Positions 27,709 through 36,751 of a stretch of DNA of 64,000 nucleotides are shown here, in pieces. The number at the start of each line of letters is the position of its first letter. The stretch's first letter is position 1. A program made the position numbers and the translations under genes. The notes under the pieces are model-generated. The model saw nothing but the letters and a program-made list of their open reading frames with translations. It was not told where the DNA came from and ran no database searches. This DNA is from Senegalia massiliensis (GTDB lineage Bacteria; Bacillota; Clostridia; Tissierellales; SIT17), in assembly GCF_900626135.1 (NCBI RefSeq), contig NZ_LR130785.1, forward strand, positions 62,001 to 126,000, given 5' to 3'.

Positions 27709-28668
27709 CTACCCTCCAATTACAAATACTATAACAATGAAAAATAAGGAAAATAATATTTCACTTATATACATTATATTTATAGTTCTATTTATATCTT
27801 CAATTTCTAATGTTCTATTTTTATCTCCTATAGTTGGTTTATATATTTTTTCACCAAAATAAATATTTTCCCCACCTATTTGAATATTTAATAACCCTGC
27901 TACTGCTGATTCAGGAAAACCTGCATTTGGACTCTTATGATTAAATCTATCTCTTATAAAGATTTTAAAGCCATTTTTTATATCATATTTTAATAAACCA
28001 ACTAAAATCATAAAAAAACTTCCTATTCTTGCTGGTATAAAATTTACTACATCATCTAATTTAGCTGAAAAATATCCAATGTCTTTATATTTTTTATTAG
28101 TGTAACCTACCATTGAATCAAGTGTATTTATTGATTTATATAAAAATACAAATTGTACCGGCATACCTACTAAAAATCCTATAAATATATAAAACAAAGG
28201 TGCCAATACTCCATCAATAGTATTTTCTGCTATAGTTTCTACTGTAGCACGTGTTATTTCCTTTTCAGATAAATTTTCTGTATCTCGTCCAACTAAATAT
28301 GATATTAATATCCTTGCTTTTTTTATATCACCTTTTTTTAATACTTTATAAATCTTAATTCCTTCATCTCGTAAACATTTTGCTGCAAGGGATGTGTAAA
28401 GCAAATAAATAGTTATTACAATATTAAAAACTGGGTGAATCTTATTAGCTATAAAAAGTATAGTGCTAATAATTATAAAAACTATCATTAATACTAATAT
28501 TAAAAGTAAAAAGCCACCTGTTTTTAAATCTATTTTTGATTTTCTGATTTTATTTTCAATATATGATATTAACTTACCTATATAAACAATAGGATGTGGT
28601 ATAAAATATGGATCTCCAAATAAAAAATCTAATATAAGAGCTAAAAAAATTATATATATTTCTATCAT
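27709..28668 (-). CDS. cbiB: Adenosylcobinamide-phosphate synthase
   Basis: A 319-residue membrane protein attaching aminopropanol (phosphate) to adenosylcobyrate. Motifs LDFLFGDPYFIPHPIVYIG, AENTIDGVLAPLFY and NTLDSMVGYTNKKYKDIGYF are CbiB-specific. About four or five hydrophobic segments. Starts 3 bases after the cbiP stop. Confidence 0.95.
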   Translation of the reverse strand: MIEIYIIFLALILDFLFGDPYFIPHPIVYIGKLISYIENKIRKSKIDLKTGGFLLLILVLMIVFIIISTILFIANKIHPVFNIVITIYLLYTSLAAKCLRDEGIKIYKVLKKGDIKKARILISYLVGRDTENLSEKEITRATVETIAENTIDGVLAPLFYIFIGFLVGMPVQFVFLYKSINTLDSMVGYTNKKYKDIGYFSAKLDDVVNFIPARIGSFFMILVGLLKYDIKNGFKIFIRDRFNHKSPNAGFPESAVAGLLNIQIGGENIYFGEKIYKPTIGDKNRTLEIEDINRTINIMYISEILFSLFFIVIVFVIGG

Positions 28669-28671
28669 TTT

Positions 28672-30129
28672 TTACAGTCCCATTATTTCTTTTATTTTAT
28701 CCATATCTAAATTTGTTCTAGTTAAGTCTGCTAATTTGTTATACTCACCTTGTTTTATTTCTTCAAAGCTAGTTTTATCTTTATCTTTTTCTAATCCTTT
28801 TTTTTCTAGTATTTCTTCTATTATATTTATTCTAAAATTATCATTTTCAAATATTCCATGAAGATAAGTACCATATACTGTTTCCTTATCATTTATAGCA
28901 CCATCAAATCTATTTCCTTCTAATTCTATAAATGGTTTGCAATTAAATCTCTCAGTTTTACCCATATGAATTTCGTATCCATTTATACTTTCACCATTAA
29001 GTTTTCCTGATACTCTTAATGTATCTTTCTTTTCATTTATAACTGTTTTAGTACTAAGAAGGCCTAGTCCATTTATTCTATCCATATTAGATTCAATATG
29101 TAATGGATCAGATATTTCCTCTCCTAACATTTGATATCCTCCACATATACCCATAATAGGTATACCTTCTTTATGCTTTTTATATATTAATTTATCTAAA
29201 TCACTTTTTATTATATATTCCATATCTTTTATAGTGTTTTTACTTCCTGGAATTATAAGAAAATCTATATTATCAAAGTCTTCTTTTTTAGTAATATATC
29301 TTACATTTACTCTTCTTTCCATTTCTAGAGGCGTAAAATCACTAAAATTCGATACAAATGGAAGCTTAATAACTCCTATATTCACATCATTATCTACATT
29401 TTTATTAAATCTTGTAGTTACACTATCTTCATCATCAATATCTAATTTAGTAAATGGTAGGACTCCAAGACAAGGTATATTTATCTTTTCTTCTAACATT
29501 TTTATTCCAGGATTTAATATTTCAATATCTCCTCTAAATTTATTTATAATAAATCCTTTTATTCTTTCTCTCTCTTCTGGCTCTAATAGCATAATAGTTC
29601 CATAAATACTTGCAAAAACTCCTCCTCTTTCTATATCTCCTACAAGTATTACAGGGCTATCTACCATTTCTGCAAGTCCCATATTTACAATATCATTTTC
29701 ACGTAAGTTTATTTCTGCAGGACTTCCTGCTCCTTCTATTGCTACTATATCAAATTTATCATTTAATTCATTATATGCTTTTTTAACAATTCCCTTTATA
29801 TTTGGTACTTCTTTTCTATATTCAGATGCAGTTAAAGTTCTATGAACTCTACCCATAAGTATTACTTGACTACCTATCTCACTTGTAGGTTTTAAAAGTA
29901 TTGGATTCATTTGAACTAATGGTTCTATTTCTGCTGCTTCAGCTTGTACAACTTGAGCTCTACCCATCTCTTCTCCATTTTCAGTTACATATGAATTTAA
30001 TGCCATATTTTGTGATTTAAATGGAGATATACTATATCCATCTTGTTTAAATATTCTGCAAAGAGCAGCAGTAACTATACTTTTTCCTACAGATGACCCT
30101 GTACCTACTATCATTATATTTTTTGCCAT
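28672..30129 (-). CDS. cbiP: Adenosylcobyrate (cobyric acid) synthase
   Basis: A 485-residue glutamine amidotransferase. N-terminal VGTGSSVGKSIVTAALCRI and SPFKSQNMALNSY, IEGAGSPAEINLR, and the C-terminal glutaminase with MGICGGYQMLGE and YEIHMGKTE. It adds four amides (b, d, e, g). AAAGGAG lies before the ATG, which is inside the cbiO end. Confidence 0.96.
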   Translation of the reverse strand: MAKNIMIVGTGSSVGKSIVTAALCRIFKQDGYSISPFKSQNMALNSYVTENGEEMGRAQVVQAEAAEIEPLVQMNPILLKPTSEIGSQVILMGRVHRTLTASEYRKEVPNIKGIVKKAYNELNDKFDIVAIEGAGSPAEINLRENDIVNMGLAEMVDSPVILVGDIERGGVFASIYGTIMLLEPEERERIKGFIINKFRGDIEILNPGIKMLEEKINIPCLGVLPFTKLDIDDEDSVTTRFNKNVDNDVNIGVIKLPFVSNFSDFTPLEMERRVNVRYITKKEDFDNIDFLIIPGSKNTIKDMEYIIKSDLDKLIYKKHKEGIPIMGICGGYQMLGEEISDPLHIESNMDRINGLGLLSTKTVINEKKDTLRVSGKLNGESINGYEIHMGKTERFNCKPFIELEGNRFDGAINDKETVYGTYLHGIFENDNFRINIIEEILEKKGLEKDKDKTSFEEIKQGEYNKLADLTRTNLDMDKIKEIMGL

Positions 30130-30929
30130 AACTTTTCTCCTTTATAATTATAAAATTCTTTTTCATTTTGGAACAATGGTATATCTAATTTCTTATGGAT
30201 TTTCACAAGCCAAGGTTCTTTCAAACTAGCTTTTTCTAATGTTTGTTCATTTAAAAATACTTGTCTTGGTATCCCAGAATCTATTATTTCACCTTTATTT
30301 AATACATATATATAATCACAATATTCATATATAAAATCCATATCATGACTTGATACTATTGTTTTTTTTCCATCGCTAACAATACTATTCATAGTATTTA
30401 TCATATTATCTGTCATTATTGGATCTAAACCAGCTAATGGCTCATCAAAAAATATTATTTTACAATCTAATGCTAAAACTCCTGCTATTGCAACACGTTT
30501 TTTTTCCCCATGGCTTAAAAAATGAACTGGTTTATCTTTGAATTCTTCTATATTTAATAGATTTATTATTTTATCAACTTTTATTTTTACAGTATCTTCA
30601 TCAATTCCTAAATTTCTAAGCCCAAAGGCTATATCATCATACGTGTTAGAATAAAAAATCTGTTTATCTGCCTCTTGAAATACTATCCCCACTTCTTTTC
30701 TTAGATTTCGTAGAAATTTTTTATTATATTTTATTTTTTTATTATTAAATAAAACTTCTCCTTTATTGGGCTTAAGATAACCTATTAAGTTTAAAAAAAG
30801 AGTAGTTTTTCCAGCACCATTTCCTCCAACTATACCAATTTTATTTCCTTTGTTTAAATCTATATTTATATTCTTTAATGCAACTTTTCCGTCTTCATAA
30901 TTATAATTTAAATCTACTGTCTTTAACAT
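30114..30929 (-). CDS. cbiO: Cobalt ECF transporter ATPase
   Basis: A 271-residue ABC ATPase: Walker A VGGNGAGKTTLF, Q-loop VFQEADKQIF, signature FLSHGEKKRVAIAG, Walker B IIFFDEPLAGLDP. It forms the energising module with CbiQ for cobalt import by CbiMN. The DKQIF Q-loop form is typical of CbiO/EcfA. Confidence 0.95.
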   Translation of the reverse strand: MLKTVDLNYNYEDGKVALKNINIDLNKGNKIGIVGGNGAGKTTLFLNLIGYLKPNKGEVLFNNKKIKYNKKFLRNLRKEVGIVFQEADKQIFYSNTYDDIAFGLRNLGIDEDTVKIKVDKIINLLNIEEFKDKPVHFLSHGEKKRVAIAGVLALDCKIIFFDEPLAGLDPIMTDNMINTMNSIVSDGKKTIVSSHDMDFIYEYCDYIYVLNKGEIIDSGIPRQVFLNEQTLEKASLKEPWLVKIHKKLDIPLFQNEKEFYNYKGEKLWQKI

Positions 30930-30937
30930 ATATTCAC

Positions 30938-31618
30938 CTACATATAAAACCTATTGTCATAATTTTTACTTTCAAGAGAAATTATCATATCTTTATATCT
31001 TTTAATAATCCTAACAATTAATGTTCTTAAAAGTAATCCTAAAGAATTAAAACTATTTTTCATATTTATATATCCAAACCTTAAATCTTGTGCTTTATAA
31101 ATCTTACCTATCTCTTCTAAAAGTATAAATATAAATCTATATGTGAGCATTATAAGCTCTATTAAAAGGACTGGTATTTTATATTTTAATAATAATTTAA
31201 TTAAGTTGTTAAAGGGTGTAGTAAGTATTAAAAAGTAACTACAGGATATGGCAGATATTGCTCTAGTTGTAAGGGTGATAGCTTTAAGTAAGCTATCATC
31301 CCTTATAACTAGATAAAACCTAGATAGTTTAATACTATAAAAAGTGTCTACATTACTATGTGAAATAGAAAAAACTAAAGCTATTAAACTTAAAATAATA
31401 AAACTCATAGGTAATAAATACATCTTAAAGTATGATTTTATAGGTATTTTGGCAATGCCTACTAAAATAATACTCATAATAATGAAAATAGATGTATGCA
31501 CAATATAGCTATTAGAAAATAAAGCTATAGTAATCATCATAATAAATAAAAAAAGCTTTAAATCATCATTAAAATATCTTAATTTATTTATATATGCATA
31601 TCTATCAATTATTAGCAT
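30938..31618 (-). CDS. cbiQ: Cobalt ECF transporter transmembrane component
   Basis: A 226-residue EcfT-type protein with four or five hydrophobic segments and the coupling helices ALTLTTRAISAI and KIYKAQDLRFGY at about residues 110-185. Couples CbiO to CbiMN. The start overlaps the cbiN end by 14 bases. Confidence 0.92.
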   Translation of the reverse strand: MLIIDRYAYINKLRYFNDDLKLFLFIMMITIALFSNSYIVHTSIFIIMSIILVGIAKIPIKSYFKMYLLPMSFIILSLIALVFSISHSNVDTFYSIKLSRFYLVIRDDSLLKAITLTTRAISAISCSYFLILTTPFNNLIKLLLKYKIPVLLIELIMLTYRFIFILLEEIGKIYKAQDLRFGYINMKNSFNSLGLLLRTLIVRIIKRYKDMIISLESKNYDNRFYM

Positions 31619-31883
31619 TTTTGGTTTTACCCTTCATATAGCCTAAGAAATATGCTATTATACCTGTACCTATAGCTCCTTGTAATGTAAATATAAGAGT
31701 CTCAGTTTCTCCTCCTGGTGGCTCCCAAAGAGGATTAAACCAAGGAGTATAACTTTTAGGAATAGCTTCTTCAGCTAGAGAATCAGAGCCTGCAAACTCA
31801 GAGTCTTTTATTACAAGTATTGGAACAGCTATAAGTATTACAACTATAAATAAGAGTAATATATTTTTATATGTTTTTTTCAT
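31605..31883 (-). CDS. cbiN: Cobalt transport protein, small subunit
   Basis: A 92-residue protein with two membrane helices and the extracellular [13 protein letters not shown] and [22 protein letters not shown] stretches typical of CbiN. It gates cobalt entry in CbiM. Confidence 0.94.
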   Translation of the reverse strand: MKKTYKNILLLFIVVILIAVPILVIKDSEFAGSDSLAEEAIPKSYTPWFNPLWEPPGGETETLIFTLQGAIGTGIIAYFLGYMKGKTKNANN

Positions 31884-32592
31884 AAGCTAAAACTCCTTCC
31901 TCTTTATATCCAGCTATTAAATTATATACAATAACACTAAGTATTCCTTCTGCTATAGCAAGTGGTATCTGAGTTATAGCAAATATAGATAAAAACTTAA
32001 CTAATAATTCCATAAATCCTTCATTTGCTCCTGCATGGGCCATGGCAAGCTGAAAGGATGTAACAATATAAGTCGTTAAATTTCCCAATGTAGCTGCTAA
32101 GAATATTGAAAACTCTTTTTTCCATCCAGCTTTCTGAGAAAGCTTATAAATACCAAATGCTACAAAAGGTCCTACTATTGCCATAGAAAACGTATTTGCT
32201 CCAAGTGTAGTGATTCCTCCGTGGGCAAGTAACAATGCCTGAAAAATTAGCACTATCATCCCAATTACACTCATTACAGTTGGACCTAATACTATTGCTC
32301 CAAGACCTACACCTGTAGGATGTGATGAACTTCCTGTTATAGATGGTAGTTTTAAAGCAGATAAAACAAATACAAATGCCCCCATAAGTGCTATTAATAT
32401 TTTTTTGTTTCCATCTTCTTTTACCATTTTAGAAATATTCCTAAATCCTAGAACTACAAAAGGCAAACTAATAATTGTCCAAAGTCCTGCCCAAAAAGGA
32501 CTTAAGTAGCCTTCCATGATATGCATAGCATTTACATATCTTGGCATAAAAACTAATGCTAACCCAATTAAAACTAAATACTTCTTTTTCAA
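31867..32592 (-). CDS. cbiM: Cobalt ECF transporter S component
   Basis: About 241 residues. After a cleavable signal the mature N-terminus [10 protein letters not shown] begins; the first residues and His of this segment bind cobalt in Cbi[18 protein letters not shown] and [18 protein letters not shown] are family motifs. TTG at 32592 is the preferred start because GGAGGGGAT lies in front; a GTG ten codons earlier would put the ribosome site inside the gene. First gene behind riboswitch 4. Confidence 0.95.
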   Translation of the reverse strand: MKKKYLVLIGLALVFMPRYVNAMHIMEGYLSPFWAGLWTIISLPFVVLGFRNISKMVKEDGNKKILIALMGAFVFVLSALKLPSITGSSSHPTGVGLGAIVLGPTVMSVIGMIVLIFQALLLAHGGITTLGANTFSMAIVGPFVAFGIYKLSQKAGWKKEFSIFLAATLGNLTTYIVTSFQLAMAHAGANEGFMELLVKFLSIFAITQIPLAIAEGILSVIVYNLIAGYKEEGVLAYEKNI

Positions 32593-32623
32593 CTTTATCC
32601 CCTCCGAATATTTTTTACACAAT

Positions 32624-32648
32624 AAAAATCCTACCTCGGAGGTAGGAT
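32624..32648 (-). terminator. Riboswitch expression-platform terminator (cbiM operon)
   Basis: ATCCTACCTC/GAGGTAGGAT hairpin followed on the minus strand by a T-run, just before the cbiM ribosome site. Confidence 0.85.
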
Positions 32649-32689
32649 AGTTTTTAGCTAAAATATATATTATCTATAAGCTGGTATAT

Positions 32690-32880
32690 CCTTCCCTCCG
32701 AAGGCTTAATTCCCTAAAATCAGGCAGGTCTCCTGGCTTACCATCAGCCTACTTTCTCTCCTTCCCATTCTAATGAATAGTGGACTTGAGATTTCGTTAT
32801 GGTTACAGTAGCGGGGGCTGCAGAGGTTTCTCACCTCTTTCCCTATTAATCATAAGTTTGAACCTAATTTTAATATTCGA
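32690..32880 (-). ncRNA. Cobalamin riboswitch 4 (cbiM operon)
   Basis: Full cobalamin aptamer with GCAGCCCCCGCTACTGTAA and B12 box AGCCAGGAGACCTGCC (about 32724-32739), near-identical to copies 1 and 3. It controls cobalt uptake and late assembly genes. Confidence 0.95.
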
Positions 32881-32897
32881 TTTTTATTGTTAAATAT

Positions 32898-32926
32898 ATA
32901 TTATCACTTGTGTGGTTATAAGTAAA
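32898..32926 (-). promoter_or_regulatory. Sigma-A promoter of riboswitch 4
   Basis: TTTACT (32921-32926), 17-base spacer, TAATAT (32898-32903). Confidence 0.72.
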
Positions 32927-32957
32927 TATGTTTTTAATTTATATTTTAAGTATAAAA

Positions 32958-33001
32958 AACCTATAAAATAGACTTCTCTACAATCATCTATCTTATAGGT
33001 T
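32958..33001 (-). terminator. Terminator of the fructose operon
   Basis: Minus-strand arms AACCTATAAGATAGA and TCTATTTTATAGGTT pair with one mismatch and are followed by TTTT, 29 bases past the fruA stop. Confidence 0.75.
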
Positions 33002-33029
33002 GATATTAATATAATTAATCGTTTATTTA

Positions 33030-34913
33030 TTAACTTTCTACTTCTCCTAAAGCAACTGATTTCTTCAATAACTTTAAAAGTATTGATGTAACTATACTTC
33101 CAACTAATATTGCCACTATATAAAGTAGCCAATTTGTAACTACAGGGAATACAAATATTCCTCCATGGGGTGCAGGGGAAGATGCTCCAAATACTGCAGA
33201 TAATCCTCCTGCTATAGCTGAGCCTGCTATTATTGAAGGTATTACAGCTTTTGGATCTGCTGCTGCAAAAGGTATTGCCCCTTCTGTTATAAATGAAAGT
33301 CCCATTACATAATTAGTTTTTCCTGCATCTATTTCTTTTTCTGTAAATTTATCTTTAAAGAATGTAGTCGCAAGTGCTATTCCAAGTGGTGGTACCATTC
33401 CTCCAGCCATTACTGCTGCCATTATATGTCCATTTCCTTCTGCAACTGATGCTACACCAAATACATATGCTGCTTTATTTACAGGGCCTCCCATGTCTAC
33501 TGCCATCATTCCACCAAGTATTAGTCCTAACAATAATTTATTTGCTCCACCAAGTCCACTAAGCCAGCTATTTAATCCTGTATTTAGCCATTCTACTGGT
33601 GGAACTACTATAAAGTTCATAATAGCACCAACTATGAGTATCCCAAATAGAGGAAACAACAGAACTGGTTTTATTCCTTCTAATGATTGTGGCAAATTAC
33701 TAAATAGTTTTCTGAGCATTTTTACTATATAACCTGCTAAAAATCCTGCTAAAAGTGCTCCTAAAAACCCTGAATTTCCATTTGCAGCAAGAGCTCCTCC
33801 TACAAATCCTGGTGCTAGAGCTGGTCTATCGCCTATAGATGATGCAATAAATCCTGCAAGTACTGGTAACATAAAGCTAAATGCTGTACCACCTAAGGTA
33901 TTGAAAAATGCCGCAATTTCATTACCTGAACCATAATTATCTGCTCCTGCATTATTAAAGTCAAATAAAAATGCTAAAGCTATTAATATTCCTCCACCTA
34001 CTACAAATGGAAGCATATTTGATACACCATTCATTAGATTTCTATATATTCCCTTGCCTGTACTTTGTGATTTAGTAGATGTAGAAGTTTCTTTTGCTTC
34101 ATATATATCACCATTTTTTTCTAATGCTCTTTCTATTAAAGCACCTGGCTGCTTTATAGCATCTGATACTGGAGTTTGTATTACAACTTTTCCATCAAAC
34201 CTATTCATTTCTACTTTTGTATCCGCTGATATTATTATAGCCGTTGCTTCTCTTATTTCTTCATCTGTAAGTCTATTTTCTACCCCTGTTGAACCATTTG
34301 TTTCTACTTTTATATCGACATTCATTTTTTCAGCTTTAGATTTTAAAGCATCTGCTGCCATATAGGTATGAGCTATCCCAGTAGGGCATGCTGTAACTGC
34401 AAGTATTTTTTCTCTATTTTGTTCTACTTTAGGCTTTTCTTTTTCTAGTCCTTCTTTTTCTATTTGTTTTTTATCTATTATATCTAGTATTTCTTTTTTA
34501 GTGTCTGCAATCAATAATTCTTTTCTAAAATTCTCATCCATCAAAAATGTAGATAGTTTTTGAAGGGTTTTTAAATGATCATTGTGTGCTCCTTCACTTG
34601 CTGCTATCATAAAGAATAAGTGAGTAGGCTCTCCATCTAATGAATCAAAATCTATACCATCTTTGCTTCTTCCAAATGCTATTGATGGAGTTTTTACTGC
34701 ACTAGTTTTAGCATGAGGTATTGCAACTCCTTCTCCTATTCCTGTAGTCCCTTCTGATTCTCTTTTTAATATTTCTTTTTTATATTCCTGTTTATCATTA
34801 AGTCTACCTGCTTCATCTAATTTATTTATAAGTTCATCTAATACATCTTCTTTCTTTATACTTTCTAATTCTAATATAATAGTATCATTTTTTATTAATT
34901 CAGTAATTTTCAT
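33030..34913 (-). CDS. fruA: Fructose-specific PTS enzyme IIABC
   Basis: A 627-residue fused permease. IIA domain (about 1-150) with phospho-histidine H67 in GIGEGVAIPHAKT; IIB domain (about 168-265) with C176 in VTACPTGIAHTYMAA; IIC membrane domain from about residue 290 with multiple Gly/Ala-rich helices and DMGGPVNKAAY. Imports fructose and phosphorylates it to fructose-1-phosphate. Domain order A-B-C is the usual Gram-positive type. Downstream of fruK by 13 bases. Confidence 0.95.
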   Translation of the reverse strand: MKITELIKNDTIILELESIKKEDVLDELINKLDEAGRLNDKQEYKKEILKRESEGTTGIGEGVAIPHAKTSAVKTPSIAFGRSKDGIDFDSLDGEPTHLFFMIAASEGAHNDHLKTLQKLSTFLMDENFRKELLIADTKKEILDIIDKKQIEKEGLEKEKPKVEQNREKILAVTACPTGIAHTYMAADALKSKAEKMNVDIKVETNGSTGVENRLTDEEIREATAIIISADTKVEMNRFDGKVVIQTPVSDAIKQPGALIERALEKNGDIYEAKETSTSTKSQSTGKGIYRNLMNGVSNMLPFVVGGGILIALAFLFDFNNAGADNYGSGNEIAAFFNTLGGTAFSFMLPVLAGFIASSIGDRPALAPGFVGGALAANGNSGFLGALLAGFLAGYIVKMLRKLFSNLPQSLEGIKPVLLFPLFGILIVGAIMNFIVVPPVEWLNTGLNSWLSGLGGANKLLLGLILGGMMAVDMGGPVNKAAYVFGVASVAEGNGHIMAAVMAGGMVPPLGIALATTFFKDKFTEKEIDAGKTNYVMGLSFITEGAIPFAAADPKAVIPSIIAGSAIAGGLSAVFGASSPAPHGGIFVFPVVTNWLLYIVAILVGSIVTSILLKLLKKSVALGEVES

Positions 34914-34926
34914 TTTTTCACATCCT

Positions 34927-35841
34927 TTACTTTAATCTTTCAATAACTATATTATCTAGCAATTCTTCCACTTCTTCTTTTTTAGCTAAATCACTAGAAA
35001 AAGCTGTTGCAGAGCCTGCTGCTACTGACCATCTAAATGAATTTAGGACATCTTTTGTCTTTGTATAACTTGATAAAAATCCTGCTATCATTGAATCTCC
35101 TGCACCTACTGAATTTTTAAGTATTCCTTTTGGTGCTTTTGCAAAATATACTTCATTTTCTGATAGTAATATTGCTCCATCACCTCCCATAGAAACTATT
35201 ACATTTTCTGCTCCTTTTTGTTGTAACTTCTGGCCATACTTAATTATGTCTTCATTATTTTTTATTTCTATATTAAATATTTCTTCCAATTCATTCTTAT
35301 TTGGCTTTATCAAAAATGGATTATTCGAAAGAGTTTTTTCTAAAGATTCTCCTGTTGTATCTACTATTATATTAATATTTTTTTCACTACTTCTTTCTTG
35401 TATTGTAAAATAAATATCTCTTCTAAGTGATGATTGAATATTTCCTGCAAGTATTAAGAAATCACCATCTTTTAATTTATCTATTTTTTTATAAAATTCT
35501 TCTATTTTTTCATCAGGAATATCAGGACCTAGCGCATTTATTTCTGTTTCAATTTTGCTTTTCAATTTCACATTTATTCTTGTTGGTTCATCTAAATATA
35601 TAAAATCTGTATTAATATCGGATTTCTTTAAATACTCTTCTAAGTATTTTCCAGTAAAACCACCTATAAACCCTAAAGCTGTACTTTCTACTTCTAAATT
35701 ATAGAGTACTCTTGAAATATTTATCCCCTTGCCACCTGGATAAATATTTGTGTGTTTTGCTCTATTTGTTTCTCCAAAATTTATTTTATCTATTGCTAGG
35801 TTATAATCTATTGCTGGATTAAACGTTACTGTGTAAATCAT
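34927..35841 (-). CDS. fruK: 1-Phosphofructokinase
   Basis: A 304-residue PfkB-family sugar kinase: TVTFNPAIDYNL start, the IYPGGKGINISRVL motif and catalytic SVGAGDSMIAGFL. Converts fructose-1-phosphate to fructose-1,6-bisphosphate. Start overlaps the fruR stop (ATGA). Confidence 0.94.
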   Translation of the reverse strand: MIYTVTFNPAIDYNLAIDKINFGETNRAKHTNIYPGGKGINISRVLYNLEVESTALGFIGGFTGKYLEEYLKKSDINTDFIYLDEPTRINVKLKSKIETEINALGPDIPDEKIEEFYKKIDKLKDGDFLILAGNIQSSLRRDIYFTIQERSSEKNINIIVDTTGESLEKTLSNNPFLIKPNKNELEEIFNIEIKNNEDIIKYGQKLQQKGAENVIVSMGGDGAILLSENEVYFAKAPKGILKNSVGAGDSMIAGFLSSYTKTKDVLNSFRWSVAAGSATAFSSDLAKKEEVEELLDNIVIERLK

Positions 35842-36578
35842 TGCTCTGTCACCTCTATTTCTGTATGTTTAGTATAATTTCTTTGTTCTTTATCTGTAAT
35901 TATTATTACATCAGAAATATCTGTTACTTTCACAAAACTAATTTTGTCAAATTTACTATGATCAGCTAATACAAAACTTTCAGTAGAATTATCTATTGCT
36001 CTTTTTTTCATTATAGCTTCCTCTGTATCTGGTGTTGTAAGCCCATACTCTAAATGAATACTATTAATCCCAATAAAAACTTTATCAAATCTAAATTTTT
36101 CTAAATTTTTAAATGCATCTGATCCTACTACTGCTTTTGTCTTTGGTTTAATTTTTCCACCTAATATATATACATCTATTCCTCGTTCAAGTAGTAAGTC
36201 TACATTATCAACTCCATTAGTCACTACAAATATATCCTTTTTATCTATTAATTTAGCCATTTCATAGGTAGTAGTTCCAGCATCTAAATATATACTATCT
36301 CCTTCTTCTATAAGTGATACTGCATATTTTGCTATAGAAACCTTTTCCCTTTTATTATGGATAAGCTTATCTTTAAAACTCTCTTCATTAAATCTTCCTT
36401 CTAAAAGTGCAGCTCCTCCATGTACTCTTTTTAATTTATTCTGCTGTTCTAAATATGATAAGTCTCTTCTTATGGTTGATTCTGAAGAGTTTGTTATTTC
36501 TACAAGTTGATTTACCTTCACAATTCCTTTTTTATTTAATTCTTTTAATATGAGTTCTTGTCTCTGTTCTGTAAGCAT
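35838..36578 (-). CDS. fruR: DeoR-family transcriptional regulator of the fructose operon
   Basis: A 246-residue DeoR-type repressor: winged HTH (about 1-57; NSSESTIRRDLSYLEQQNKLKRVHGGA) and a C-terminal sugar-phosphate sensor domain (DAGTTTYEMAKL, VVTNGVDN). The ATG at 36578 follows AAGAAGGTG; the open frame upstream has no ribosome site and covers the promoter. First gene of fruRKA; should respond to fructose-1-phosphate. Confidence 0.93.
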   Translation of the reverse strand: MLTEQRQELILKELNKKGIVKVNQLVEITNSSESTIRRDLSYLEQQNKLKRVHGGAALLEGRFNEESFKDKLIHNKREKVSIAKYAVSLIEEGDSIYLDAGTTTYEMAKLIDKKDIFVVTNGVDNVDLLLERGIDVYILGGKIKPKTKAVVGSDAFKNLEKFRFDKVFIGINSIHLEYGLTTPDTEEAIMKKRAIDNSTESFVLADHSKFDKISFVKVTDISDVIIITDKEQRNYTKHTEIEVTEQ

Positions 36579-36599
36579 ATTTTTCACCTTCTTAATTAC

Positions 36600-36628
36600 A
36601 TTATAAATTAAAAAATACATAAAGTCAA
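36600..36628 (-). promoter_or_regulatory. Promoter of fruRKA
   Basis: TTGACT (36623-36628), 17-base spacer, TATAAT (36600-36605), 22 bases before the fruR start codon. Confidence 0.85.
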
Positions 36629-36651
36629 TCATATTCATTCAATTATATTCA
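36625..36651 (-). promoter_or_regulatory. Tandem FruR operator candidate
   Basis: Two direct repeats TGAATATGATTGA (36625-36637) and TGAATATAATTGA (36639-36651), 14 bases apart, overlapping the -35 box. More TGAATA/TTGACTGAATA pieces follow upstream to about 36690. Direct repeats of this kind are usual for DeoR-type repressors. Confidence 0.65.
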
Positions 36652-36697
36652 TTAATAATCACAAATATTCATGTATTCAGTCAATTTCAGTCATGGC

Positions 36698-36743
36698 AGA
36701 TAATAAAAGTACTAGGGTTTAAACCCTAGTACTTTTATTATCT
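36698..36743. terminator. Perfect 46-bp palindromic terminator
   Basis: AGATAATAAAAGTACTAGGG and its complement with no loop mismatch, directly after the MYG1-family gene and before the fruR control region. Confidence 0.85.
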
Positions 36744-36751
36744 ATATTTAA

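Noticed and set aside
7626-32880. The repeated 190-base element as an insertion sequence or MITE
   Set aside because: Each copy carries the cobalamin aptamer and B12 box and precedes B12 genes; it is a riboswitch family.
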